From Niveispirillum cyanobacteriorum (GTDB taxonomy: Bacteria; Pseudomonadota; Alphaproteobacteria; Azospirillales; Azospirillaceae): a DNA stretch of 64,000 nucleotides. Shown piece by piece: positions 55,305-64,000 of the stretch; within the stretch, counting starts at the first letter, position 1; each line of letters begins with the position of its first letter. The notes below the pieces were generated by a model, which did no database searches, was not told the origin of the DNA, and saw only the letters and a program-made list of their open reading frames with translations. Where the stretch lies: positions 862,501 through 926,500 of the forward strand of contig NZ_CP025611.1 of NCBI RefSeq assembly GCF_002868735.1, given 5' to 3'. A program made the translations under genes and the position numbers.

Positions 55305-55344
55305 CAGAAGCATTTTGAAGCAGTCCTTATGACCCGGCCCAGCC

Positions 55345-56109
55345 TCAGCCACCCGCCTTCTTGGCCGCACGCGTCGCGTTGAACAGGGCGATGAACTGTT
55401 CGGTCTCAATGGCGCCCGGCACCACGGTATCGCCGATGACAAAGCCCGGCGTGCCACGGATGCCCAGCTTCTGGGCCAATTCCATATTGGCCTTGATCTC
55501 CGCCTCTATGGCCGGATCGCCCATATCCTGTTCCAGCTTTTTCAGGTCCAGGCCGACATCCTTGGCCGTCGCGCGGATGGCGTCGCTGTCCAGGCGGCCC
55601 TCATGGGTCATCAGGGCGGTATGGAACGCCTCATACTTGCCCTGGCGGTTTGCGGCCAGGGCGGCCTTGGCGGCTTCCTTGGAGGACGGCGCCAGGATGG
55701 GGAATTCCTTATAGACGACGCGGACCTTGCCATCGCCCTTCACGGCGGCGCTGCGCTCCGGATGGGTGCGCTTGCAATAGCCGCAATTGTAATCGAAGAA
55801 CTCCACCAGGGTCACGTCACCCTTGGCGTTGCCGCCCACCGGCGACATGGCATTCTGTTCCAGCGCCTTCCGATTCGATTTCAAGGCCTCGGCAACGGCC
55901 TTGTCGCCTTCGGCCTGCTGCTTCTTCTCCAGCGCTTCCATGGCCTCCAGCAATATCTCCGGATGGGTCAGAAGATAGTCGCGGACAATCTGTTCAACCG
56001 CCGCCTTGTCCAGCGGCTTGTCGGCGGCGAACACGGGCAGGGCGGTTGTACAGGACAGGGCCAAGCTCAGCGCCAGAACCGGACCCGAAAGGCGAAGACG
56101 AGAGAACAT
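55345..56109 (-). CDS. DsbA-family thioredoxin-fold protein
   Basis: A 254-residue protein with a signal peptide (LSLALSCTTALPVFAADK). After a helical N-terminal part comes a DsbA-type active site, FFDYNCGYCKRTHPE with C109 and C112, and the cis-proline region LGIRGTPGFVIGDTVVPGAI. It resembles the Com1-like DsbA group, which oxidises or isomerises disulfides in the periplasm. Confidence 0.9.
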   Translation of the reverse strand: MFSRLRLSGPVLALSLALSCTTALPVFAADKPLDKAAVEQIVRDYLLTHPEILLEAMEALEKKQQAEGDKAVAEALKSNRKALEQNAMSPVGGNAKGDVTLVEFFDYNCGYCKRTHPERSAAVKGDGKVRVVYKEFPILAPSSKEAAKAALAANRQGKYEAFHTALMTHEGRLDSDAIRATAKDVGLDLKKLEQDMGDPAIEAEIKANMELAQKLGIRGTPGFVIGDTVVPGAIETEQFIALFNATRAAKKAGG

Positions 56110-56345
56110 TGATCACACATCCATGAAGTGGTTGCCCGCACCATGGACCGGTCAGACCACGCACGCAACCGCGACGCGGAATGAAACCCCTGTTTTCAAG
56201 GGGCTTGCCTCTGGGCACGAGCTATGCCGTGATACGTAAGTGTGCATTGGTATTGCCAATGGCAATGTGCGACCGTGATCATGGTTGATACGTCCGGCAA
56301 AAGGACGGGGTTACGGACGATGACAGGGAGCGGCGTACGGTTGTG

Positions 56346-57920
56346 ATGGTGGGCGACGACGACGAATTCCTCTTCAAGGAGGAGGGGCCGGAACTTCCGA
56401 CCGCCGTTGACGTGTCCGCTGCTTCTGTCCGTCCCTGGCTGATTCTGATCGTCGATGACGATCCCGAAGTGCATGCCATGACCCGTCTGGTCATGAAGAA
56501 ATTCGCCTATCGAAACCGCCCGGTTCAGTTCCTGTCTGCCTATTCGGCGGAAGAGGCGCTGGGCATCCTGCGCAATGATCCCGGCATCGCCATGGTCCTG
56601 CTGGACGTAGTGATGGAAACGGACGATGCCGGCCTGCGTCTGGTGCCGCGAATTCGCGACGAACTGGGCAATAGCCAGGTTCGTATCATTCTGCGCACCG
56701 GACAGCCGGGGCAGGCGCCGGAAGATGACGTCATCCACGGCTATGACATCAATGATTACAAGGCCAAGACGGAACTTACGGCGCAGAAGCTGGGAACTGC
56801 CACCGTCGCGGCCCTGCGTTCGTATGAGCATATCACCGAACTGATGCGCTCCCGCCAGGGCATGGAACGCATCATCGACGCTTCCAGCAACCTGTTCACC
56901 CTGCGCGCCATCGACCGCTTTGCAGACGCGGTGCTGCGTGAACTGGCCCGCGTGCTGGATGTAGCGCCCGACGGCTTGGTCTGCGTGCCGCGCGGCAGTG
57001 CCCGGGCCGACGCGCAGATTCTGGCCGCCCAGGGCAGGCACGCCGACAGTGTGGGCCTGCCGCTGGGCCACAGCGTCGATCCGGCCCTGGCGGCCAAGGT
57101 GATGGAGGTGCTTCGCGCCCGTCAGCATCATTTTGATGACAACGATGCCATCCTCTGGCTGCGCACCGCCGATGGCCGTGATGCTGCCGCCTGCCTGCAT
57201 GTCGGTCGTTCCCTGGACGGGCTGGAACGCAAGCTGGCAGAGGTGATGGGCGCCAAGATCGCCATCGGCTTTGACAATCTGCACCTCTATGATCAGGTAA
57301 AGCGCTCGCACAAGGCTGCCGTCATCGCGCTGGCGGGCCTGGCGGAATATAAGGACCCGGATGGCGGTGGCGACCATGGGCTGCGCCTTTCGCGGCTGGT
57401 TACCGAAATCGCTTTCGCCCTGCGTCAGCAGGAGGGCTGGGACAGGATCATCGATGATGAGTTCCTGGAACAGATCACCATGGGTGCCATGCTGTACGAT
57501 ATCGGCATGGTCGGCGTCCCCGACAGCGTGATCCGCAAGGAAAACATTCTGGATGCCGATGAACGCCACCAGATGGAAATGCACTGCGAGCGCGGCGCCG
57601 CCATCCTGGAAAAGGCCTCGCGTCTGGTGGAAGGCAGCAATTACCTGTCCTTCGGCGCTGCCATCGCGCGGGCCCATCACGAACGCTGGGACGGCAGCGG
57701 CTATCCGCACGGCCTTTCGGGCACGGACATTCCACCCGCCGCCCGCATCATCGCGGTGGCCGATGTCTATGATGCACTGACCCACCGCCGCTCCTGGCGT
57801 GAAGCGGTGCCCTTGGCCGATGCGTTGAAGTCGATTGAGGAAGGGGCCGGTACCCTGTTCGACCCGTCCGTCGTCGCTGCCTTCTTCCAGGTGCGGCAGG
57901 CGCGGGGCCGAACGCGGTAA
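56346..57920 (+). CDS. Response regulator with DUF3369 and degenerate HD-GYP domain
   Basis: About 524 residues. An N-terminal receiver domain (LILIVDDDPEVH; phosphoacceptor near D87 in VLLDVVM) is followed by a DUF3369 sensor-like region (about 160-315) and an HD-GYP-type domain (about 325-520). The GYP part (AHHERWDGSGYPHGLSG) and the D-x-x-D pair (VADVYDALT) are intact. But the HD dyad, normally HDIGK, reads YDIGM, so the metal-binding His is missing. Cyclic-di-GMP hydrolysis may therefore be lost and the domain could act as a binder or protein-interaction module. A GTG at 56343 is an alternative start. Confidence 0.9.
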   Translation: MVGDDDEFLFKEEGPELPTAVDVSAASVRPWLILIVDDDPEVHAMTRLVMKKFAYRNRPVQFLSAYSAEEALGILRNDPGIAMVLLDVVMETDDAGLRLVPRIRDELGNSQVRIILRTGQPGQAPEDDVIHGYDINDYKAKTELTAQKLGTATVAALRSYEHITELMRSRQGMERIIDASSNLFTLRAIDRFADAVLRELARVLDVAPDGLVCVPRGSARADAQILAAQGRHADSVGLPLGHSVDPALAAKVMEVLRARQHHFDDNDAILWLRTADGRDAAACLHVGRSLDGLERKLAEVMGAKIAIGFDNLHLYDQVKRSHKAAVIALAGLAEYKDPDGGGDHGLRLSRLVTEIAFALRQQEGWDRIIDDEFLEQITMGAMLYDIGMVGVPDSVIRKENILDADERHQMEMHCERGAAILEKASRLVEGSNYLSFGAAIARAHHERWDGSGYPHGLSGTDIPPAARIIAVADVYDALTHRRSWREAVPLADALKSIEEGAGTLFDPSVVAAFFQVRQARGRTR

Positions 57921-57953
57921 TCAGACCCGCATCCCCAACCCCGCGACAAACCC

Positions 57954-59333
57954 TTAATTATATTCCCGCACCCCCGGATGGCTTTCGACCATCACGCGGA
58001 TGTCCTGCGCCCGGATCCATTCCGGGGACCCGGCGGGCAGCATGCGTTCGGCCCGGTCGGCATGGTACTTGGCGGCCCGGATGTCACCGCGCGCCAGCGC
58101 TTCCTCTGCGCGGGCATAGGCCAATTGCGGCTGCTGATCAGCGCGGCTATAGGCCGATGACAGCAACCGCCAGGTCAGCGCCGAATTATGTTCCAGCCGG
58201 GCCGCCGCCGTCAGGTGCGTGATGGCCTCATTCAGGAACCGGTCATTGCCGACCTCCAGCAGCGCATGGCCCAGCGCATTGCGCAGCAGACCCGATTCCG
58301 GGTCAAGGCGCACGGACTCGCGATAGGGGATGACGGCTTCGGCGGCCTTGCCATCCTCAAACAGGATTTGCCCTTTCAATTCATGGAAATAGGCGTTGTC
58401 CTTCTCCTGCGCGATCAGGCTGTCGGTGATGGTCAGCGCCTCGCGCACATTGCCGCGCTGATACAGCGCGATGGCGCGGGCATAACGCGCGGGGATGGCA
58501 TTATCGGTCGGCGAATAATGGCGCAGCGCCACGTCCGGCCGCATGAAGCCCATCAACTTGGCCACCATGCGTTCATGCATCGCATAAAAATTGTCCGGCA
58601 ACCGCTTGCCATTATTCTGTGATTTCGTTTCCACGAAATTGCGGATGGCCTCGATACGGTTGCGGGTCAGGGGGTGGGTGCGCACAAACTCCACCTGCCG
58701 GCTTTCGGGCAGAAGTTCCTGTCCCGCCAGCCGCTGCATCATCTTCATCAGGCCTTCGGACGACCAGCCCAGCTTTTCCAGATACTGCATGGCTGCCTCA
58801 TCCGCCGACCCTTCCTGGCCGCGCGTAAAGGCGAAGAAGGTGCGCATGGCCGCTTCCTGGCCACCGCCCATCAGGCCGATGCCCACATCGGTGCGCCCGG
58901 CCCCGATGGCCGCCGCCATGCCCAGCAGGGTGAAGATGCTGGCAATGGTGGCGGCATTCGACATGGCATCGCCGGCCCGGGCCAGATGGCCGCCGGCAAT
59001 GTGCCCCGTCTCGTGCGCCGTCACGCCGACCAGTTCCTCCACCGTCGTGTCCATCAGGAAGCCGGTATGGAAGAACATGTTCTGCCCGCCGGCCACAAAG
59101 GCGTTCAGGCTGTCATCATTGACCATGGCGATGGTCACCGATTCCGGCACGACACCTGCCACCTGCAAGATGGGGGTGGAATAGACGCGCAGGATATGTT
59201 CGATTTCGGTGTCGCGAATGAAACTGATCGACCGCTGGGCAATGGCGGGCTGCACGGCCAGCGTTGCTGACATCAACAACGCCACAGCCGCACTGGCAAT
59301 CCGCTTTGGAACCGCAAACATGTCTTTATCCAT
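57954..59333 (-). CDS. M48-family periplasmic metalloprotease with TPR-like C-terminus
   Basis: A 459-residue protein. Signal peptide (ASAAVALLMSATLAVQPAIA), then the M48 zinc motif HETGH (107-111) with GHLARAG, and later QEGSADEAAMQYLEKLG with the third ligand. The C-terminal 170 residues are helical repeats. This is the architecture of BepA-like proteases that check outer-membrane protein assembly. The start at 59333 has GAGGGG ahead. Divergent from the aminotransferase gene. Confidence 0.9.
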   Translation of the reverse strand: MDKDMFAVPKRIASAAVALLMSATLAVQPAIAQRSISFIRDTEIEHILRVYSTPILQVAGVVPESVTIAMVNDDSLNAFVAGGQNMFFHTGFLMDTTVEELVGVTAHETGHIAGGHLARAGDAMSNAATIASIFTLLGMAAAIGAGRTDVGIGLMGGGQEAAMRTFFAFTRGQEGSADEAAMQYLEKLGWSSEGLMKMMQRLAGQELLPESRQVEFVRTHPLTRNRIEAIRNFVETKSQNNGKRLPDNFYAMHERMVAKLMGFMRPDVALRHYSPTDNAIPARYARAIALYQRGNVREALTITDSLIAQEKDNAYFHELKGQILFEDGKAAEAVIPYRESVRLDPESGLLRNALGHALLEVGNDRFLNEAITHLTAAARLEHNSALTWRLLSSAYSRADQQPQLAYARAEEALARGDIRAAKYHADRAERMLPAGSPEWIRAQDIRVMVESHPGVREYN

Positions 59334-60564
59334 CGGCAAGGCCCCTCGGCCCGACACTAGCCACGAAAAACATGGCGAGGGAAGGGCGAGTTTAAAGGCC
59401 GTCACCGGAGATGCAATCTGGGCGCCCTCTCAACGGGGTGCGGTTTCGCCCTTCATCGTGATGGAGGTGATGCGGGCGGCCAATGAACGCGCCGCCGCCG
59501 GGGGCGATGTCCTGCATCTGGAAATCGGGCAGCCGGGCACACCGGCCCCGCGCGGCGTCATCGCGGCGGCCCATGCCGCTCTGGATAATGACCGCATCGC
59601 CTATACCGACGCGTTCGGCATCCCGCCATTGAGGGAGGCCATCGCCCGCTGGTATCGCGACCATTACGGTGTATCGGTGGGGGCGGAGCGGATCGCCATC
59701 ACAACGGGTTCCTCTGCCGGCTTCCTGCTGGGCTTCCTGGCCGCGTTTGAACCGGGCGACCGCGTGGCCCTGGCCGCCCCCGGCTATCCCGCCTACCGCA
59801 ACATCCTGCGCGCGCTCGGTCTGGAACCGGTCGAAATCCCGACCGGCCCCGAAACGCGGTTCCAACCGACCCCGGCCCTGCTGGCGGCATTGGATAAACC
59901 CGTGAAGGGCCTGATCGTGGCCAGCCCCTCCAATCCCGCCGGCACCATGCTGTCGCCTGAGGCGTTGCGCGAGTTGGCCTTGTGGTGTGAAGCCAACGGC
60001 GTCCGCCTGATCTCTGACGAGATCTACCACGGCATTGAGTTCACACCCGTGAAGGGCCAGACGGCCCTGGCCTTCAGCGACCGCGCCATCATCATCAACA
60101 GCTTTTCCAAATATTTCAGCATGACGGGCTGGCGTCTGGGCTGGATGGTGGTGCCGCCGGAACTGGTGCGCTCCGCCGAATGTCTGGCCCAGAACCTGTA
60201 TATCTCTGCCCCCACCCTGTCACAGCGCGCGGCCATCGCCGCCTTCGACTGTACGGAGGAGGCGGACAGCCATGTTGCGCGCTACCGACGCAGCCGCGAC
60301 CTGCTGCTGAATGAGCTGCCACGCGCCGGCTTCGACAATCTGGCCCCCGCCGACGGCGCCTTCTATGTCTATGCCGATGTCAGCGGCCTGACCGACGATA
60401 GCGAGGCCTTCTGCAAGCGCATCCTGGCCGAAACCGGCGTCGCCATCACGCCGGGCCTGGATTTCGACACGGCTCGCGGCCACCGCTATCTGCGCATCAG
60501 CTTCGCAGCGGCCGAGGCAGAGGTGGCCGAAGCCGCCCGCCGTCTGGTGGCCTGGCGGCGCTGA
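59320..60564 (+). CDS. Aminotransferase class I/II
   Basis: About 414 residues by the ATG at 59320. Fold type I PLP enzyme: SQRGAVSPFIVMEVM start, IAYTDAFGIPPLREAIARWY, NPAGTM, and the PLP lysine in INSFSKYFSMTGWRLGW. Substrate unknown. The start is uncertain: 59320 overlaps the divergent protease start by 14 bases, while the next in-frame ATG (59461) would cut off a conserved helix. No good ribosome site explains either. It is convergent with and abuts the ilvE-like gene. Confidence 0.85.
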   Translation: MSLSIGKAPRPDTSHEKHGEGRASLKAVTGDAIWAPSQRGAVSPFIVMEVMRAANERAAAGGDVLHLEIGQPGTPAPRGVIAAAHAALDNDRIAYTDAFGIPPLREAIARWYRDHYGVSVGAERIAITTGSSAGFLLGFLAAFEPGDRVALAAPGYPAYRNILRALGLEPVEIPTGPETRFQPTPALLAALDKPVKGLIVASPSNPAGTMLSPEALRELALWCEANGVRLISDEIYHGIEFTPVKGQTALAFSDRAIIINSFSKYFSMTGWRLGWMVVPPELVRSAECLAQNLYISAPTLSQRAAIAAFDCTEEADSHVARYRRSRDLLLNELPRAGFDNLAPADGAFYVYADVSGLTDDSEAFCKRILAETGVAITPGLDFDTARGHRYLRISFAAAEAEVAEAARRLVAWRR

Positions 60565-61461
60565 TCATTCCGCCGCCACCGCCGCCATGCGCCCATTCAC
60601 CAGATCGCTGTAATCCCCGATCATGGCGCGGCACACCGCACCGGGGATGAATGTCCAATCGCCGATGCGGCGTACGGGTGTCACCTCTGCCGCCGATCCG
60701 GTCAGGAACACCTCGTCGGCTCCCTGCACCTCGTCCAGCGTGAAATGCCGTTCCAGAACGGTCAGGCCCCGGCGGCGCGCCAGATCGATGATGGTCTGGC
60801 GTGTAATCCCGTTCAGGAAGCAATCCGGGATCGGCGTATGCACCACGCCGTCCTTGACCATAAAGAAATTGGCCCCCGTCGCTTCGGCCACAAAGCCCCG
60901 GTAATCCAACATCAGCGCATCCTGACGCCCATTCTGCTCCGCCTCATGCTTGGAGATGGTGCAGATCATGTACAGCCCCGCCGCCTTGGATTCCGTGGGT
61001 GCGGTATCCGGGGCGGGCCGGCGCCAGCGGGCGATTTCCAAATCGATGCCCTGCATCCGCGCTTCCGCGCTGAAATAGCTGGGCCATTCCCAGCAGGCGA
61101 CGGCCAGATGGATGCGGTTCTTCTGTGCTGCCACCCCCATCATCTCACTGCCGCGCCAGGCGACGGGCCGCAGATAGCCATTGGTCAGGCCCGCTGCCCG
61201 ACAGACCTCCACCTTGGCCGCCTCGATCTCCGCCACGCTGTACGGGATGTCAAAACCCAGCAACTCTGCTGACCGGCGCAGGCGGACCGCATGTTCATGC
61301 GACTTGAAGATCACGCCGTTGTAAATGCGCTCCCCCTCGAATACACAGCTTGCATAGTGCAACCCGTGCGTCAGCACATGGACCTGCGCTTCCCGCCAGG
61401 GCACCATCGCCCCGTCGAACCAGATATGGCCATCACGGTCATGGAAGGGGATGACGGACAT
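60565..61461 (-). CDS. ilvE: Branched-chain amino acid aminotransferase
   Basis: A 298-residue fold type IV PLP enzyme. It has DGHIWFDGAMVPWREAQVHV at the start, LHYASCVFEGERIY, and K159 in ESKAAGLYMICTISKHEA as the PLP lysine, the same number as in E. coli IlvE. It interconverts Leu, Ile and Val with their keto acids. The start at 61461 gives the family N-terminus. Divergent from a MarR regulator, which may control it. Confidence 0.92.
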   Translation of the reverse strand: MSVIPFHDRDGHIWFDGAMVPWREAQVHVLTHGLHYASCVFEGERIYNGVIFKSHEHAVRLRRSAELLGFDIPYSVAEIEAAKVEVCRAAGLTNGYLRPVAWRGSEMMGVAAQKNRIHLAVACWEWPSYFSAEARMQGIDLEIARWRRPAPDTAPTESKAAGLYMICTISKHEAEQNGRQDALMLDYRGFVAEATGANFFMVKDGVVHTPIPDCFLNGITRQTIIDLARRRGLTVLERHFTLDEVQGADEVFLTGSAAEVTPVRRIGDWTFIPGAVCRAMIGDYSDLVNGRMAAVAAE

Positions 61462-61474
61462 TTTGGGGCTTCCT

Positions 61475-61498
61475 TGTTGTTTTATGTCGTGTACAACA
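61475..61498. promoter_or_regulatory. Inverted repeat in the ilvE/marR intergenic region
   Basis: TGTTGT (61475-61480) and ACAACA (61493-61498) face each other in the 72-base divergent promoter region, with GTAC-containing centre. It is a candidate operator for the MarR-type protein. Confidence 0.4.
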
Positions 61499-61533
61499 GC
61501 ATCCACGATACGGAATTGCGGAAATAAGTCAAC

Positions 61534-62025
61534 ATGGCTGACATAAAATCGGGACCGAACCCGCTTTTCCTGCGCGAGGAGGACCTTCGCCAGGGCATTG
61601 AGCTGCTGTTTTACGCCTATCGTGACTTCACGGCGGAACCCGACGCCATGCTGGCCAAGATCGGGCTGGGCCGCGCGCATCACCGCGTCGTCTATTTCGT
61701 GGGCCGCTATCCCGGCATCACCGTGACCGAACTACTGGGCATCCTGCAGATCACCAAACAGAGCCTGAGCCGTGTCCTGTCCGATCTGGTCGATCAGGAA
61801 TATATCGCCCAGCGTCCGGGCACGAAGGACCGGCGCCAGCGCCTGCTGACCCTCACCGACAAGGGCGTGGACCTGGAACGCAGCCTGTCGGACGCCCAGC
61901 GCGCCCGCATCGCCAGCGCCTATCGTGCCGCAGGTGCTGCGGCGGTGGAGGGGTTCCGCACCGTCATGCTGGGCATCATCGACGCCGAGGACCGCGCCAA
62001 ATTTCCGCCCCCTGGCAAGCGGTGA
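61534..62025 (+). CDS. MarR-family transcriptional regulator
   Basis: A 163-residue winged-helix regulator (VYFVGRYPGITVTELLGILQ, then ITKQSLSRVLSDLVDQEYIA, with the wing PGTKDRRQRLLTLTDKG). It is divergent from ilvE and precedes the two-component pair by 32 bases. Its ligand is unknown. Confidence 0.92.
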   Translation: MADIKSGPNPLFLREEDLRQGIELLFYAYRDFTAEPDAMLAKIGLGRAHHRVVYFVGRYPGITVTELLGILQITKQSLSRVLSDLVDQEYIAQRPGTKDRRQRLLTLTDKGVDLERSLSDAQRARIASAYRAAGAAAVEGFRTVMLGIIDAEDRAKFPPPGKR

Positions 62026-62057
62026 CCATCGCCCCCTTCCATGCTATGTGAAGGGCC

Positions 62058-62768
62058 ATGATGAGTGACGATCCCGCCGAACAGCCCCACATCCTGGTCG
62101 TGGATGATGACACGCGCCTGCGTGAGGCGCTGCGCCGGTACCTGGGCCAGAACGGCTTTCTGGTCACCGGGGCGGCCGATGCCGCCGATGCGCGGGCCAA
62201 GCTGGCGGGCCTAGCCTTCGATCTGGTGGTGCTGGATGTGATGATGCCGGGGGAAAACGGCCTGTCGCTCTGTCGTCACCTGTCGGCCAATGGCGGCCCG
62301 CCCGTCCTGCTGCTCACCGCGCGGGTGGAGGCGGGGGACCGGATCGACGGGCTGGAGGCGGGGGCCGATGATTATCTGCCCAAACCGTTTGAACCGCGCG
62401 AACTGGTTTTGCGCTTGAACGCCATCCTGCGCCGTACGCTGCGCCCGCGTGGCCGTACCGCCAGCACCGCTGTCCCCATCCGTCTGGGCCGCTACCTGTT
62501 CGATGCAGAGCGGGAGGAATTGCGGGCAGGGGACGAGGTCATTCGCCTGACCGCCATGGAATCCGGCTTGTTGCGTGTGCTGGCCGCTGAACCCGGCGTG
62601 GTGTTCAGCCGCGAGGCGTTGGTGGAAAAGGCTGGCGTTGACGCCGCCAATGAACGCACCATCGACGTACAGGTCACCCGCCTGCGCCGCAAATTGGAAG
62701 ATGATCCGCGTGAACCGCGTTATCTTCATACGGTACGCGGTGAAGGTTATGTGTTGAGGCCCGATTGA
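62058..62768 (+). CDS. OmpR-family response regulator
   Basis: A 236-residue regulator with receiver domain (HILVVDDDTR; phosphoacceptor D60 in LVVLDVMMPGENG; DDYLPKPFEPREL) and a C-terminal winged-helix DNA-binding domain (VTRLRRKLEDDPREP, then RYLHTVRGEGYVLRPD). It is translationally coupled to the following histidine kinase: the kinase TTG overlaps its TGA. Confidence 0.96.
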   Translation: MMSDDPAEQPHILVVDDDTRLREALRRYLGQNGFLVTGAADAADARAKLAGLAFDLVVLDVMMPGENGLSLCRHLSANGGPPVLLLTARVEAGDRIDGLEAGADDYLPKPFEPRELVLRLNAILRRTLRPRGRTASTAVPIRLGRYLFDAEREELRAGDEVIRLTAMESGLLRVLAAEPGVVFSREALVEKAGVDAANERTIDVQVTRLRRKLEDDPREPRYLHTVRGEGYVLRPD

Positions 62769-64000
62769 CCGGCTGGTTGCAGTCCTTGTGGAAACGCCGT
62801 CCCCGGCCCCTGCGCGGGCTGAAACGGATGGTGCCGGCCACCCTGTTCGCGCGCTCCATGCTGATCATGATGACGCCCGTGGTGCTGGCCCAGGCTATCG
62901 CCACCTTCGTCTTCTATGACCGGCACTGGGACACGATGACCAATCGGTTGGCCAATTCGGTGGCCGGCGAAATCGCCCTGGTGATTGAACAGATGTCGCG
63001 CGACGGGGATGAGAAGGCGCGCGAAGAAACCCTTTCCATGGCCGCGCGCCATACCGACATCCTGTTCACCTGGACAGCGGGGGAGGTGCTGGACGACCCG
63101 CCCGCCCGGCTCTATAGCGGGCTGGAAGAAACCTTGGGCCAGGCCCTGGATGACCGCGTCCGCCGGCCCTGGCGCATCAATTCCAACGTCGCCCATAAAT
63201 GGATCGAGATCCGGGTACAGATGCCGGATGGGGTGCTGTCGGTCCTGTCGCCGGAACGACGGCTCTACAGTTTCACCTCCTACCTGTTCATCATCTGGAT
63301 GTTGGGCAGTTCGCTGGTCCTGTTCTCCATCGCCACCCTGTTCATGCGCAACCAGATCCGGCCCATCCGCCGTCTGGCCGTCGCCGCCGACGCCTTCGGC
63401 AAGGGCAGGGACATCAGCGATTTCCGCCCGGAAGGGGCGTTGGAGGTGCGGCAGGCCGCCCATGCCTTCCTCCTGATGCGCGACCGTATCCGCCGTCAGA
63501 TCGCGCAGCGCACGGAAATGCTGGCGGGCGTCAGCCACGATCTGCGCACGCCCCTGACCCGCATGAAGCTGCAGCTTGCCATGATGCCCGACATGGCAGA
63601 GGTGGAGGAGATCAAGGCCGATGTGGCCGAAATGCAGGTGATGATCGACGGCTACCTTTCCTTTGCGCGCGGTGACGGGGAGGAGGAGGAGCGGCAGGTT
63701 GATCTTTCCCTGCTGCTGGCGGAAATCGCCGGCAATGCCAGACGGGAAGGGGCCCGCCTGACCCTGGACCCGATGGTCACCCAGGGCGACGCCGTCATCC
63801 TGCCCCTGCGCCTCTTGTCGCTGCGCCGCTGCCTGACCAACCTGATCGGCAATGCCGCGCGTTATGGTCGCCATGTCTGGCTCAGCCTGGAACGGCGCGG
63901 CAATTTTGTGGAAATCCTGATCGATGATGATGGGCCGGGCATCCCGGAGGATCAGCGCGAAGCCGTCTTCCGCCCCTTCCACCGCCTGGAACCATCGCGC
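62765..64000 (+). CDS. Sensor histidine kinase (EnvZ-like), partial
   Basis: The frame runs off the right edge after about 412 residues. It has two transmembrane segments (LFARSMLIMMTPVVLAQAIA near 25-48 and FIIWMLGSSLVLFSIATLFM near 178-198) around a periplasmic domain, a HAMP linker, the H-box MLAGVSHDLRTPLTRMK, the N-box NLIGNAARYG and the G1 box DDDGPGIPEDQ. The start is a TTG at 62765 overlapping the regulator stop (TTGA); an ATG at 62830 is possible. Together with the regulator it forms an EnvZ/OmpR-type system; the signal is unknown. Confidence 0.94.
   Translation, partial: MTGWLQSLWKRRPRPLRGLKRMVPATLFARSMLIMMTPVVLAQAIATFVFYDRHWDTMTNRLANSVAGEIALVIEQMSRDGDEKAREETLSMAARHTDILFTWTAGEVLDDPPARLYSGLEETLGQALDDRVRRPWRINSNVAHKWIEIRVQMPDGVLSVLSPERRLYSFTSYLFIIWMLGSSLVLFSIATLFMRNQIRPIRRLAVAADAFGKGRDISDFRPEGALEVRQAAHAFLLMRDRIRRQIAQRTEMLAGVSHDLRTPLTRMKLQLAMMPDMAEVEEIKADVAEMQVMIDGYLSFARGDGEEEERQVDLSLLLAEIAGNARREGARLTLDPMVTQGDAVILPLRLLSLRRCLTNLIGNAARYGRHVWLSLERRGNFVEILIDDDGPGIPEDQREAVFRPFHRLEPSR

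Overview
The window reads as chromosomal DNA of a GC-rich alphaproteobacterium, most likely Rhodospirillales/Azospirillaceae. This is inferred from gene content and style (3-hydroxybutyrate dehydrogenase beside a DUF3734 patatin, DUF4169, GTTC-N7-GTTC type SOS box, TAXI-TRAP with DUF1850, CoxG/XdhC/MocA maturation genes), not from an rRNA. No rRNA, tRNA or CRISPR array was found.

Layout: 1-11635 is mostly core genome on the minus strand: start of a POT peptide transporter, patatin plus hydroxybutyrate dehydrogenase, a large AsmA protein, an AT-rich HEPN-like gene, GFA, AbrB and DUF1398 proteins, uvrA and a YjbR protein. ssb (11815-12405) follows behind a perfect alphaproteobacterial LexA box.

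From just after ssb to about 29900 lies a foreign island. It opens with four translationally coupled genes: three different tyrosine recombinases and a small coiled-coil protein. It ends with a short AT-rich tail. This is the tripartite plan of GInt islands (ginABCD, cargo, AT-rich 3' end). The cargo holds gene debris, a membrane-protein gene broken by a complete IS66 element (perfect 8-bp target duplication), and one 2212-residue protein with an N-terminal PD-(D/E)XK-like nuclease region and a STAND-type NTPase, which I read as a candidate Avs-like antiphage system. The terminator just beyond the island was probably the original ssb terminator.

29959-33791 holds a small envelope/metal-like cluster (DUF4331, DUF4198, a Cys-rich mini-protein, an AraC regulator). 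33914-38767 has alanine dehydrogenase with a divergent Lrp regulator, a Nudix hydrolase, a TonB-C-like secreted protein and tatABC. 38864-43783 has an orphan ABC ATPase and a TAXI-type TRAP transporter whose binding protein carries a Tat-like signal. 43977-47137 is a maturation cluster for molybdenum hydroxylases (CoxG, split XdhC, molybdopterin-binding/MocA fusion) without its enzyme. 47251-56109 has small unknowns, uvrB, OsmC, accC-accB-aroQ, a metallo-beta-lactamase-fold protein and a DsbA-like protein. 56346-64000 has a response regulator with a degenerate HD-GYP domain, an M48 protease, two aminotransferases, a MarR regulator and an OmpR-type two-component pair whose kinase runs off the window.

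Three copies of a long-armed inverted repeat (about 31-35 bp per arm, same core) sit in intergenic gaps and form a dispersed REP/MITE-like family.
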